Assembly: GCA_949286705.1 (NCBI GenBank)
Contig: CASEDF010000001.1
Coordinates: 1 to 64,000 of the forward strand
Length of the DNA: 64,000 nucleotides
Direction: 5' to 3'
Source of the DNA: an uncultured bacterium
GTDB lineage: Bacteria; Cyanobacteriota; Vampirovibrionia; Gastranaerophilales; Gastranaerophilaceae
Positions 1 through 8,490 of the stretch are shown piece by piece. The notes beneath the pieces are model-generated. The model saw only the letters and a list, made by a program, of their open reading frames with translations. It had not been told where the DNA came from and searched no databases. A program made the position numbers and the translations under genes. Numbering within the stretch: position 1 is the stretch's first letter; every line of letters starts with the position of its first letter.

Positions 1-1
1 T

Positions 2-493
2 TTTAAACAGGTTGGTACCTGCAAATACAAAAATAATGTAGTTACATATAACAAACAAAATACAGCGTACACTGATATAGGATCCAAAGCAAACCCCGGA
101 AAATTACTTGCAGACGGGAGCTGTTACGATATGGTAATTAACGGCGGCAATCTCGGATTTACATTTGACATGAACGGTCCTGATAAAGGTCCGAACGCTT
201 TGGGACACGATATATTTTCTTTCCACATGGACAAAAACGATTATCTCCAGCCTATAAAGCAAAGTTCAATATATACTGATGATGAACGTGAAAATGCAAT
301 TACCGAATGTGAAGAGAATTATCCGTCAGGAGGACAGCATTATTCTTCATGTATAGCCTCAGCAGAACAAAAGGGCTATCCATGCCGGGAAGACTCAAGC
401 CAGGCAGGCAACGGAATTGGCTGCAGCTGGTATGCAGTGCATGACAAATGTCCTGAGGATAATACAAAAGGTTATTGGGATTGCCTGCCTTAA
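2..493 (+). CDS. Type IV pilin-like (pseudopilin) protein, C-terminal part
   Basis: The reading frame is already open at base 2, so the gene starts left of the window; 163 codons are visible and the prepilin helix is missing. The tail carries the motif FDMNGPDKGPNALGHDIFSF. The same kind of D-x-N/T-G-x-KGPN-x-x-G-x-D-x-F segment occurs near the C-terminus of the pilin-like proteins at 15771 and 31611 and, diverged, at 40847, which is why it is called a pilin-like protein. Several cysteines near the C-terminus suggest an extracytoplasmic disulfide-bonded domain. No signal for regulation is visible. Confidence 0.7.
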   Translation, partial: FKQVGTCKYKNNVVTYNKQNTAYTDIGSKANPGKLLADGSCYDMVINGGNLGFTFDMNGPDKGPNALGHDIFSFHMDKNDYLQPIKQSSIYTDDERENAITECEENYPSGGQHYSSCIASAEQKGYPCREDSSQAGNGIGCSWYAVHDKCPEDNTKGYWDCLP

Positions 494-558
494 TAAAGGG
501 CATTTTTAGCCCGACAATCAACGGTCATACCAGACTCGTTCCGCGTTTTTAACAATAG

Positions 559-690
559 ATCCCGCAACAAGTGCGGGATGATGGTTGTATATTGTCATCC
601 TGAAGTGCCAAAGGCACCCCTCTACCTCTGGGAGAGGGTAGAATTTCTTAACGAGCGTTTGCGAGTTTAGAAATTCGGGTGAGGGTTTGG
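559..690. repeat. Cluster of palindromic intergenic repeats
   Basis: The gap before dxr is filled with short palindromic units. ATCCCGCAACAAGTGCGGGAT (559-579) is a hairpin whose first half recurs near 37110. A GTCATCCTGAAGTGCC unit (about 593) resembles units at 15960 and 16016 inside a pilin gene. A larger unit (about 617-690) has a CTCTACCTCTGGGAGAGGG arm followed by an inverted pair around GAATTTCT/AGAAATTC and a GGGTGAGGG arm. The CCCTC/GAGGG style is shared with the repeats bounding the endonuclease insert in priA. Confidence 0.6.
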
Positions 691-767
691 GAGATGGGGC
701 TGTATGTAGATATAACTACCTGACAGAAAAAATACCCCTCATATTTTCTTTGTAATATAATACATTT

Positions 768-1859
768 ATGGGAAAGAAAAGAATAAGCATAATCGGCTCA
801 ACGGGTTCAATCGGAACTCAGACTCTGGAGGTTCTTGAAAAACTTCAGGACAAATTTGAAATAATTGCACTGGCAGGCGGACATAATAAGGAGCTTTTGG
901 ACGCGCAGGCAAAAAAATTCAAACCAAAATATACAGTTCTGGGCGAACAAGGTCTTGAAAAAATCTGTTCCGATAAAGAAAACGACATAATATTAGTTGC
1001 ATGTTCAGGCAAAATCGGATTACGCCCGACACTTACCGCAATAAAAAACGGCATAAATATAGCGCTTGCAAATAAAGAAACCCTTGTTATGGCGGGCGAT
1101 ATTGTGATGAGGGAAGCGAAAAACCACGGGGTAAAAATTATTCCGGTCGACAGCGAACACTGTGCAATCCACCAGTGCATAAAAGATATTTCTCAGGTGG
1201 ATAAATTAATTATTACGGCCTCCGGCGGGCCTTTTTTACACAAATCCGTTGATGATATGAAAAACGCAACAGTCAAAGAGGCACTTGCGCACCCCAAATG
1301 GCATATGGGTAAAAAAATAACTGTTGACAGCGCGACTTTGATGAACAAAGGACTGGAAATCATTGAGGCGCATCACCTTTTCGGATTTAATTATGATGAT
1401 ATAGAAGTTGTAATTCACCCGCAAAGCATTGTGCATTCCGCAATTGAATACAAAGACGGCAGCGTAATTGCCCAATTAGGACTGCCGAGTATGCATATCC
1501 CAATTCAATATGCCATATCTTATCCTGAAAGATTTAAAGGGATAAAGTCAAAAAGTTTCAGTTTTGCGGAAATTGCGCGGCTTGACTTTGAAAAACCTGA
1601 TTTTGAAAAATTCCCGTGCGTAAAACTTGCCTACAGAGCAGGCAAAACAGGCGGAACCATGACAACATGCCTTAATGCGGCAAATGAAGAAGCTGTTTTT
1701 GCATTTCTGGACGGAAAAATCAAGCTCTATAATATCTACGAAATAGTTGAAAAAATGATGTCAGAACACAAAGTTATCCAAAACCCTACAATAGACGAAA
1801 TCTTTGAAATCGACAAAGACATCCGCGAAAAAACAAAAGAATTTATTAAAACTCTATAA
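768..1859 (+). CDS. dxr: 1-deoxy-D-xylulose 5-phosphate reductoisomerase
   Basis: Cytosolic enzyme that rearranges and reduces DXP to 2-C-methyl-D-erythritol 4-phosphate with NADPH and a divalent metal, the committed step of the MEP isoprenoid pathway. The Rossmann motif GSTGSIGTQTLEVL is at residues 10-23, the metal-site segment VDSEHCAIHQ at about 127, and MNKGLEIIEAHHLFG at about 191, followed by HPQSIVHS. At 363 residues it is slightly short but complete. It converges on priA, with 6 bp of overlap. ispE and ispF elsewhere in the window belong to the same pathway. A TATAAT-like box sits about 15 bases before the start, so the leader is very short. Confidence 0.95.
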   Translation: MGKKRISIIGSTGSIGTQTLEVLEKLQDKFEIIALAGGHNKELLDAQAKKFKPKYTVLGEQGLEKICSDKENDIILVACSGKIGLRPTLTAIKNGINIALANKETLVMAGDIVMREAKNHGVKIIPVDSEHCAIHQCIKDISQVDKLIITASGGPFLHKSVDDMKNATVKEALAHPKWHMGKKITVDSATLMNKGLEIIEAHHLFGFNYDDIEVVIHPQSIVHSAIEYKDGSVIAQLGLPSMHIPIQYAISYPERFKGIKSKSFSFAEIARLDFEKPDFEKFPCVKLAYRAGKTGGTMTTCLNAANEEAVFAFLDGKIKLYNIYEIVEKMMSEHKVIQNPTIDEIFEIDKDIREKTKEFIKTL

Positions 1860-4484
1860 AATATCCAGCGGATCCACATCTATTGTGAGCTTAATATCTT
1901 TTGGCATTGTGATTTTGTTCAGAAAACTTGAAATAAATCTGTGACCTTTTTCGTCCATTTTGTTTTTAATAAGGATTTGGAAACGATACTGCCCGTTGAG
2001 CCGCTCGATTACACAGTTTGTGGGACCCAAAACCTCAATCCGCTCTGATATTCCGTATTTTTCAACCATTGTACAAAGTCTCAAGGCAATCTCCTGTGCT
2101 GATTTTTCCGCGCGGAAGTTGTTTTCACAAGCCAGAACAAGTCTTATAATCTGGCTGAAAGGCGGGTAATCAAATTCCTCACGGGCAATAATTTCTTTTT
2201 CAAAAAATTCACCGTAATTTTGGGATTTAGCACTTTCAAGCGCATAAAATTCAGGGTTATAAGTTTGGAAAAACACACGTCCCGCAAAATCTCCGCGTCC
2301 GGCACGCCCGGCCACCTGCGTCAAAAGCTGAAATCCGCGCTCTGATGCTCTGAAATCCGGCAGATTGAAGCTTGCATCAGCCGAAATAACCCCGACAAGC
2401 GTAACATTCGGGTTATCCAAACCTTTTGCAATCATCTGCGTGCCGACCAGAATATCTATATCTCCCTTTTGAAATCGCTCCAAAAGCCTTATGTGTTCGC
2501 CTTTTCTGACAAGAATGTCGCTGTCGATACGTTCAACTTTTTTATCAGGATAAAGCTCTTTGATGTACTGTTCAATCTTCTGGGTGCCTGTTCCGCTGTT
2601 TTTCAAAGCGTCAGAACCGCATTCGGGACAAAAATCAGGAAAGCTTTCACTGTGGTTGCAATAGTGACATTTCAAACGCTGTTCACGCGCGTGCCAGATC
2701 ATCGGAATAGCGCAATTAGGGCATTCAATTACATGCCCGCATGCCTGACACTGGGTAAACGTTGAAAACCCGCGGCGATTAATCAACAAAATCACCTGCT
2801 GATTATTCTCTAAAGTTTCATTAATCGCGACCTGCAAAGGTTTGGAAATCACATTTTTGTATGCCGCGCGGCCGTATTCCTGCATATTTATGACGGTAAC
2901 CGGCGGAACTTTTGCATCATTATATCTTTTTTTAAGCTCAAAAAGATTACCGGAATTCACTGCCCTGTAGTAAACCGAAATATCGGGCGTTGCAGATCCC
3001 AATAAAAGCGGACAGTTATGAAATTCGGCAAGTTTACGCGCAACAACACGCGCATCATATCTTGGCGCAGGATTTGTTTGCTTATAGGCGCCTTCGTGCT
3101 CCTCATCAATTATAATTAAGCCGATATTTTGCAATGGCGCAAAAACAGCCGAACGCGCACCCGCAAGTATTTTAATTTCATTTTTGTATAATTTTTGCCA
3201 AACATCATAACGTTCGCCGTCAGAAATGCTGCTGTGCCATATTGCAACGTCATCAGTGCCGAATTTTTTCGCCAGACGCTTGGTTAATTGTGATGCAAGT
3301 GCAATTTCCGGAACCAGAAACAAAACATTTTTACCTGCTTTGATTGTATCGTCAATTAATTTAAAATAAACTTCCGTTTTGCCGCTTGCCGTAACACCAT
3401 GAAGTAATATTGTTTTACCCCTCACCGGAATCAAAGATTCCGACTCTCCCACAAGGGGAGAGTAATCAGTTTCTGATAAAATTTTAGAGATTACGCCTTC
3501 AATATTTTCATAAATTTCATTATTCCAAAATCTTAAAACTTTAAAACCGTTATCTTCCAAAAACTTTTGTCTTACCTTGTCGCTTTCAAGCCCTGCAATA
3601 TCATTATGCTGCCCGCCATCAATTTCAATTACAAGTTTTTTCTCATAACATACAAAGTCGACTATATATTTACCAATAGCCTCTTGCCGCCTGAATTTAA
3701 GATTATTCAATTGCTTATCTTTCAGATAATACCACAATATCCTCTCTGCATTTGTCATCTTTTGACGTAATTCCTTGGAATACGCCAAAGCTTGCCTTGT
3801 ATAAAAATGTACGGCAGTTTTCCTCTCCCCTTGTGGGAGAGGGTTAGGGTGAGGGGTAATTTTATTTTTTATCCCTTCGTAGACTTTTTGCTGATCGGGT
3901 GAAAGTTCAAACAGCGGTTCTTTTTCCGTAATTTTTAATATATCAAGCGGGTTGCGGTATAATTCTTCCGATGTAATCTTTAAACACCCGAGTTCTTCCA
4001 GTTTTTTAATGGTATTACGCGTTGTCTTTGCCTGACGTTCGAACAAAATCAAAGGCATTTTGCCGGATTTTTGCAAAATTTCCAGAACCTCTTTTTGCCT
4101 CTTTGTCGCCCCGTCAAACTGTACAAATTCAACCGCCTGTTCGGTTTTTGAAGCTTTTTCAATTAATTTCAAAGGAATTGCCGCGTTCAAAACAGTAACC
4201 AGATCACAGCAGTAGTAATTCGCAACCCATTCAAGTAATTTTAAATAATCAATAGAAAAAAGCGGCTTTTCATCAAGAATTTTGCTTATTTTTTTTACCT
4301 TAAAATCACCCGGCAGATAATCCGAAAACCCCACACAAAAAGCATTAATAAGCCCCTGACGCCCGAAAGGCACCAGAATCGCCTGACCGATTTGAATTTT
4401 GTCCTTCATCTCATCAGGGATTGAATAACTGAAAGTTTTTACCCCCAGCCCTTTTATATTCACAAGAGCAAGAGCGTATTTCAT
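1854..4484 (-). CDS. priA: Primosomal helicase PriA with an inserted DUF559/Vsr-like endonuclease domain
   Basis: 3'-5' DNA helicase that restarts collapsed forks. The N-terminal DNA-binding domain is followed by a Walker A segment, LLHGVTASGKTE (about 360-371), DEEH, the zinc-binding cysteine block (CQACGHVIECPNC, then CHYC, then CPEC) and the C-terminal helicase motifs. Residues about 209-357 are foreign to PriA: a DUF559-type domain (KELRQKMTNAERILWYYLK, then FRRQEAIGKYIVDFVC, then LVIEIDGGQH) flanked by repeat-encoded peptides (HPNPLPQGER and SPLVGESES). Removing about 149 residues gives about 727, the normal PriA length. The frame is intact throughout. The gene starts 1 base inside the upstream PC4-like gene (TAATG), so the two form an operon. 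Confidence 0.93.
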   Translation of the reverse strand: MKYALALVNIKGLGVKTFSYSIPDEMKDKIQIGQAILVPFGRQGLINAFCVGFSDYLPGDFKVKKISKILDEKPLFSIDYLKLLEWVANYYCCDLVTVLNAAIPLKLIEKASKTEQAVEFVQFDGATKRQKEVLEILQKSGKMPLILFERQAKTTRNTIKKLEELGCLKITSEELYRNPLDILKITEKEPLFELSPDQQKVYEGIKNKITPHPNPLPQGERKTAVHFYTRQALAYSKELRQKMTNAERILWYYLKDKQLNNLKFRRQEAIGKYIVDFVCYEKKLVIEIDGGQHNDIAGLESDKVRQKFLEDNGFKVLRFWNNEIYENIEGVISKILSETDYSPLVGESESLIPVRGKTILLHGVTASGKTEVYFKLIDDTIKAGKNVLFLVPEIALASQLTKRLAKKFGTDDVAIWHSSISDGERYDVWQKLYKNEIKILAGARSAVFAPLQNIGLIIIDEEHEGAYKQTNPAPRYDARVVARKLAEFHNCPLLLGSATPDISVYYRAVNSGNLFELKKRYNDAKVPPVTVINMQEYGRAAYKNVISKPLQVAINETLENNQQVILLINRRGFSTFTQCQACGHVIECPNCAIPMIWHAREQRLKCHYCNHSESFPDFCPECGSDALKNSGTGTQKIEQYIKELYPDKKVERIDSDILVRKGEHIRLLERFQKGDIDILVGTQMIAKGLDNPNVTLVGVISADASFNLPDFRASERGFQLLTQVAGRAGRGDFAGRVFFQTYNPEFYALESAKSQNYGEFFEKEIIAREEFDYPPFSQIIRLVLACENNFRAEKSAQEIALRLCTMVEKYGISERIEVLGPTNCVIERLNGQYRFQILIKNKMDEKGHRFISSFLNKITMPKDIKLTIDVDPLDIL
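3416..3865 (-). mobile_element. Repeat-bounded DUF559 endonuclease element inside priA
   Basis: The inserted endonuclease segment is bounded by perfect 19-bp inverted repeats: CTCTCCCACAAGGGGAGAG at 3444-3462 and its exact reverse complement at 3823-3841. Outside each is a further inverted ACCCCTCACC. The interior (about 3470-3820) codes for a Vsr/DUF559 fold in the same frame as priA. The domain keeps FRRQ, the IVDFVC strand and EIDGGQH, the expected PD-(D/E)XK-like core of this family. DUF559 proteins are normally free-standing, about 110-130 residues; here one sits as a domain insert. That the repeat-plus-endonuclease unit is mobile is inference. Confidence 0.7.
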
Positions 4485-4717
4485 TATTCCTCAGCCATAA
4501 ATTCTTTTCTTGCTTCCTGTATAGCCTCTTCCAAAAGATCAAGCTGATCGGGAGTAAAGGTTACGCCTTTTTTGGTCGGAAGCCAGCTTGCACCGCCGTC
4601 GGTTGTATAAAATATTCTCATATTAAGGTAGCTTTTGCCTTTATATTCACTGATAGAAATCTGTAACTGCTCTGTTTCGCTTCTCTCAATAACTGCCAAA
4701 TTTTTTGCGTCTGCCAT
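4484..4717 (-). CDS. PC4/YdbC-like ssDNA-binding protein
   Basis: A 77-residue protein matching the transcriptional coactivator p15 (PC4) family in its bacterial YdbC-like form: a basic/hydrophobic strand segment (LNMRIFYTTDGGASWLPTKK) followed by GVTFTPDQLDLLEEAI. Bacterial members bind single-stranded DNA non-specifically. It lies directly upstream of priA with a 1-base stop/start overlap, consistent with translational coupling and with a shared replication/repair context. A GGAGGAAAAAT ribosome site precedes the ATG. The family is recognised from pattern only; its exact role here is not known. Confidence 0.75.
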   Translation of the reverse strand: MADAKNLAVIERSETEQLQISISEYKGKSYLNMRIFYTTDGGASWLPTKKGVTFTPDQLDLLEEAIQEARKEFMAEE

Positions 4718-4798
4718 AATTTTTCCTCCTTAACTGAAAATATAATACCACAAATTTTTTGTTTTATGCTAAAATAAAATGACAAAAGGAGAGAAATT

Positions 4799-5551
4799 AT
4801 GATAAAAGTTGCAGTATGCGGAGCTTTAGGCAAAATGGGCAAAGAAGTTGTAAATGCAGTTAAAGAACATCCTGCAACAGAACTTGCCGCACAAATTGAT
4901 ATAACGTCAGCGGAAGGTGTTTTCCAATCAATTGATGAGGCTTCAAAAAATTGCGAATTTGACATCGTAATTGATTTTACCCAGCCGAAATCAATCTATG
5001 AAAATGCAAAATATTGCCTTACACACAATATAAAAATCGTAATAGGCACAACGGGATTAACCGACGAACAAATCAACGAGCTTGAAAAACTCTCCAAAGA
5101 AAATAATACAGGCTGTTTTATTGCGCCGAATTTTTCAACGGGTGCGGTTTTGATGATGAAATGCGCAGAACTTTGCGCAAAATACTTTGACAATGCGGAA
5201 ATTATTGAGCTTCACCACAACCAGAAAAAAGATGCCCCATCAGGCACGGCAATAAAAACAGCATTAATGATGTCAAAAGCAAAAGAAAGTTTCACCGCAG
5301 GCAACTGTCCTGAAACCGAAACAATTCAAGGTGCAAGAGGCGGAAAATCATATTCCGACATCCATATACATTCAGTCAGAATGCCCGGATTTATGGCATC
5401 TCAAGAAGTTCTTTTCGGCTCAATGGGGCAAACTCTTTCAATCAGACACGATTCGACCGACAGAAAATGTTACATGCCGGGGATTTTAATGGCAACGGAA
5501 CATGTTTTTAAGCACAATGATTTTATTTACGGATTAGAGAATATATTATAG
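4799..5551 (+). CDS. dapB: 4-hydroxy-tetrahydrodipicolinate reductase
   Basis: Reduces 4-hydroxy-tetrahydrodipicolinate to tetrahydrodipicolinate with NAD(P)H in lysine and diaminopimelate synthesis, which feeds peptidoglycan. The nucleotide-binding motif GALGKMG is at residues 8-14, and the catalytic block ELHHNQKKDAPSGTA at about 137-151, with the family's catalytic His pair and Lys. The length of 250 is typical. AAAGGAGAG precedes the start. The next gene, asd, follows after 9 bases and makes aspartate semialdehyde, the precursor of this branch, so a two-gene lysine/DAP operon is likely. Confidence 0.96.
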   Translation: MIKVAVCGALGKMGKEVVNAVKEHPATELAAQIDITSAEGVFQSIDEASKNCEFDIVIDFTQPKSIYENAKYCLTHNIKIVIGTTGLTDEQINELEKLSKENNTGCFIAPNFSTGAVLMMKCAELCAKYFDNAEIIELHHNQKKDAPSGTAIKTALMMSKAKESFTAGNCPETETIQGARGGKSYSDIHIHSVRMPGFMASQEVLFGSMGQTLSIRHDSTDRKCYMPGILMATEHVFKHNDFIYGLENIL

Positions 5552-5560
5552 AGGTATTTT

Positions 5561-6577
5561 ATGAGAAAACCAAACATTGCAATTTTAGGCGCAACAGGCG
5601 TTGTCGGACGCGAAATTTTAAAAATCATGGATGAACTTGACGTTCAATATAATGAACTGAAACTTTTATCCAGTGCAAAAAGCGCAGGAAAAAAATTGGA
5701 ATTTCAAGGTAAAAAATACACTGTTGAAGAAGCAAAACCCGAATCTTTTGACGGAATTAATATTGTTATAGCATCAGCAGGAGGCTCTACATCCAAAAAA
5801 TTTGCGCCGGAAATTGTAAAACGCGGCGGGGTTTTGATTGATAATTCATCGGCTTTCAGAATGGAAAAGGATGTTCCGCTTGTCATTGCAGGTGTTAACG
5901 ACGAAGATTTAAAAAAACACAAAGGCATTATCGCAAACCCGAATTGTTCAACATCTCAATTAATGCTTGTTTTAAAACCATTGAATGATAAAGCAAAAAT
6001 AAAAAGGCTTATTGTATCAACATATCAATCAGTTTCCGGAGCAGGTCTTGCAGCTATAAATGAACTCACTGCAGATACAAAAGCCAAATTAAACGGTGAA
6101 AAATTTGAAAATGTATGCTTCAAAAAGCCGATTTCTTTTAACGTAATCCCGCAGATTGACGTATTTTGCGAAAACGGTTACACAAAAGAAGAAATGAAAG
6201 TTACAAATGAAACAAAAAAAATTCTTCACCTCGCACCTGATACACCTATTTCATGTACGGCCGTCAGAGTTCCTGTATACAGAGGCCACAGCGAAGCCGT
6301 AGATATTGAATTTGAGAATGAAATTACACCTGATGAAGTCAGAGAAATTCTTAAAAAATCTTACGGAGTCAAAGTTATAGATAATCCTGATAACTTTGAA
6401 TACCCGACAACACGTGATGCAGAATATGTTGACCCTGTTTTTGTCGGTCGTATAAGAAAAAATATTGCATTTGAAAACGGAATAACATTATGGTGTGTGG
6501 CAGACAACCTCAGAATAGGCGCCGCGCTAAACACCGTCAGAATTTGTAAAAAAATTACCGAAATGGAATTATTCTAG
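5561..6577 (+). CDS. asd: Aspartate-semialdehyde dehydrogenase
   Basis: Reduces aspartyl phosphate to aspartate 4-semialdehyde with NADPH, the branch point to lysine/DAP, threonine and methionine. GATGVVGREIL (about 10-20) binds the cofactor. NPNCST at about 126-131 carries the acyl-thioester cysteine. VRVPVYRGHSE (about 235-245) carries the catalytic histidine. The length of 338 is normal. It follows dapB with a 9-base gap and is preceded by AGAGG at a suitable distance, so it is probably co-transcribed. Confidence 0.96.
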   Translation: MRKPNIAILGATGVVGREILKIMDELDVQYNELKLLSSAKSAGKKLEFQGKKYTVEEAKPESFDGINIVIASAGGSTSKKFAPEIVKRGGVLIDNSSAFRMEKDVPLVIAGVNDEDLKKHKGIIANPNCSTSQLMLVLKPLNDKAKIKRLIVSTYQSVSGAGLAAINELTADTKAKLNGEKFENVCFKKPISFNVIPQIDVFCENGYTKEEMKVTNETKKILHLAPDTPISCTAVRVPVYRGHSEAVDIEFENEITPDEVREILKKSYGVKVIDNPDNFEYPTTRDAEYVDPVFVGRIRKNIAFENGITLWCVADNLRIGAALNTVRICKKITEMELF

Positions 6578-6633
6578 CAAAAATTTTTATTTTTGATTTT
6601 TATAAAATTGACTGAACAATAAAGGAAAAAATT

Positions 6634-6987
6634 ATGCCTAAAATAGGAAATTTAATTAGTAAATTACAAATTAACGGGAAAACCTTTGAAAAACCCGAAT
6701 GGTGGTCAACAAAACACAAACTTAAATGTGAAGTTCGAAATACTGAACAGTTTAAAGAAGCTATGAATGCAAGAACAACTCTTCACGTAAACAGCGGTAC
6801 TGATATTACTGCAGATTTATATATCAAAGAACTGCAAGCTTCTCTTGATTTTCCGCAATATAAAGAATTAGCACCATGGAATCCTATATTTAATAAATCC
6901 AAAAATATTATTACTTACCCTAAGGTACACGCAGATAATATGAATGAATTAAACGCTGCAGAATCTGCACTAAATATTCAGGCATAA
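6634..6987 (+). CDS. Uncharacterised 117-residue protein
   Basis: No family recognised. The start is supported by AAAGGAAAAAATT in front of the ATG. The protein is soluble, lysine/asparagine-rich and without membrane segments or cysteine motifs; the N-terminal part has KTFEKPEWWSTKHKL and the C-terminus is helix-like (ADNMNELNAAESALNI). It ends 2 bases from the convergent glycosyltransferase gene. Short basic N-terminal residues and no signal peptide suggest a cytosolic protein. Its function is unknown. Confidence 0.6.
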   Translation: MPKIGNLISKLQINGKTFEKPEWWSTKHKLKCEVRNTEQFKEAMNARTTLHVNSGTDITADLYIKELQASLDFPQYKELAPWNPIFNKSKNIITYPKVHADNMNELNAAESALNIQA

Positions 6988-6989
6988 CA

Positions 6990-8009
6990 CTATGCAAATT
7001 TTCTTTTTTTAACTCCGAATTTATCCTCTAAAGTGGATATAACCATATCCGGTACCAAATCCTCCATACAATCCGATACTCTGTTTTTACAATATTTTAC
7101 CGTACCTGACTGTAAACAACACGGAGAACACGAAAAATGTCTTGAAAGCACAATACATTTTTCACTCCTTGGTTTCCATCTTACTAACGACGTAGGACCG
7201 TGCAGCAATATTGACGGAATATCCAGAGCTGCCGCCATATGGATTACTCCAGAATCTAATCCGATTACTAAATCCATGTTTTTAACAAGTGACATTGTTT
7301 CCGGTATGGATAATTTCCCGCACATATTAATAGGCAAAATCTCAAGACTATCTCCCATACTATCAATAATATTTTGATAATTCTTAATATCGCCCGTGCC
7401 GCCGACAAAAAATATCTGCGACCGCAATTCATTTGATAAATATTTTATAAGCTCCATCCAGTATTTATCAAGCCAATTTTTTTGAGCGAACCTGCTGAAC
7501 GCATGTATTAAAACTTTTTTGTTAGGAATATTTGAAACAACTTCTTGTGCTTTAGAATCATTAATTCTGTCAAGCCATAATTCGGTTCTGTCATTTTTTA
7601 CGGGAATACCTGTAATCCTCAATAAATCCAAATAACAGTCAATTTCATGTCTGTTCAAATTATAAGGCGCCGCTGCCGTTAAAAATTTATTACGTTTTAT
7701 ATCAAAACCTATACGATTTTTAACTTGCGCCAAAAAAGCCACAAGCGTAAAAAAACTATCACTTTTCAAAAAATACACAGTATCGTATTTGCTAAATAAT
7801 GAAATATAAGCTAATATATTCCGATATTTACCGTCGATTTGAAAAATTTTATTAATATACGGACAATTCCGCATAACACCTTCGGCAATTTCATCAACAA
7901 GAATATCTATCCTCGCATCCGGCAAAGCTTGTCTGAGTTCTCGGTAAAAAGCACTCGCAAAAATACTGTCACCAATGGTTCCGTATCTTATAACCAATAT
8001 TTTTTCCAT
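6990..8009 (-). CDS. Glycosyltransferase family 9 (heptosyltransferase-like)
   Basis: Related to ADP-heptose:LPS heptosyltransferases, cytosolic/peripheral enzymes that add heptose to the LPS core. The N-terminal motif ILVIRYGTIGDSIFASAFYREL is typical of GT9; the C-terminal donor-site segment has LVIGLDSGVIHMAAALDIPS followed by LLHGPTS. A cysteine-rich stretch (CSPCCLQSG, then C) follows, as often seen in this family. The length of 339 is normal. rfaE2 (ADP-heptose activation) lies 480 bases away on the other strand, supporting a heptose role, although the exact acceptor cannot be read. Confidence 0.88.
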   Translation of the reverse strand: MEKILVIRYGTIGDSIFASAFYRELRQALPDARIDILVDEIAEGVMRNCPYINKIFQIDGKYRNILAYISLFSKYDTVYFLKSDSFFTLVAFLAQVKNRIGFDIKRNKFLTAAAPYNLNRHEIDCYLDLLRITGIPVKNDRTELWLDRINDSKAQEVVSNIPNKKVLIHAFSRFAQKNWLDKYWMELIKYLSNELRSQIFFVGGTGDIKNYQNIIDSMGDSLEILPINMCGKLSIPETMSLVKNMDLVIGLDSGVIHMAAALDIPSILLHGPTSLVRWKPRSEKCIVLSRHFSCSPCCLQSGTVKYCKNRVSDCMEDLVPDMVISTLEDKFGVKKRKFA

Positions 8010-8126
8010 AATGCGTTCATCCTAACATTGACAATTTGTTTTTAATATTCCCCACACGGTCAATATTAATGTGATTATTTTGAATAATTCAATATGAAAA
8101 TATTTCTCCCCGAATCAAAGTATTAT

Positions 8127-8142
8127 TGCCTGTATACAGGCA
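8127..8142. promoter_or_regulatory. 16-bp perfect palindrome, candidate operator
   Basis: TGCCTGTATACAGGCA is a perfect palindrome in the divergent gap between the glycosyltransferase and a small HTH-like gene. No U-tract follows, so a regulator site is more likely than a terminator. A TATAAT box lies about 38 bases further on, just before the HTH-like gene at 8196. Confidence 0.5.
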
Positions 8143-8195
8143 GAATAATAACAAATATTATATTTTATTATTAGCTGAACTATAATAATTAAATA

Positions 8196-8402
8196 ATGAA
8201 TGCCCGTAATAAAATTAAATCTTTAATAGCACTAAGATGTACTACAATTACAAAACTCGCGCAAATGCTGCGGGAAAAAACCGGCAAGCCTTATACCTTT
8301 AAAAGCCTGACAGGCAAACTCCAACGCGGCACCTTATCACTTGATGAAGCTTACTTAATTGCGGATCTGCTTGAATACAAACTGGAATTTATAGACAAAT
8401 AA
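8196..8402 (+). CDS. Small helix-turn-helix-like protein
   Basis: A 68-residue protein with the layout of a Cro-like DNA-binding domain: helix NKIKSLIALRCTTITKLAQML, a turn, the recognition-like segment YTFKSLTGKLQRGTLS, then DEAYLIADLLEYKLEFI. No Shine-Dalgarno is evident, and a TATAAT-like box lies about 10 bases upstream of the ATG, so the mRNA may be leaderless. The palindrome at 8127-8142 upstream suggests autoregulation. The assignment rests on helix pattern only. Confidence 0.6.
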   Translation: MNARNKIKSLIALRCTTITKLAQMLREKTGKPYTFKSLTGKLQRGTLSLDEAYLIADLLEYKLEFIDK

Positions 8403-8490
8403 ATTAAACTTCACTTTTATTACTTTTTGTAAAAAGGACGCGACTTTTAAGGTTTTTTCTGCTAAAATATTAAAGTCACAAGGGGTATTT

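Noticed and set aside
559-690. CRISPR array
   Set aside because: Repeats are palindromic, of different types and not regularly spaced; no cas genes are in the window.
845-1180. 111-codon minus-strand frame within dxr
   Set aside because: Antisense shadow of the dxr coding region with no ribosome site; the same holds for other long antisense frames inside recognised genes.
3470-3820. Separate DUF559 gene on the minus strand
   Set aside because: It is in the same uninterrupted frame as priA on both sides with no own start or ribosome site, so it is a domain of PriA here.
1854-4484. priA as a disrupted pseudogene
   Set aside because: Both inserted ends keep the frame and all PriA motifs are intact on each side.
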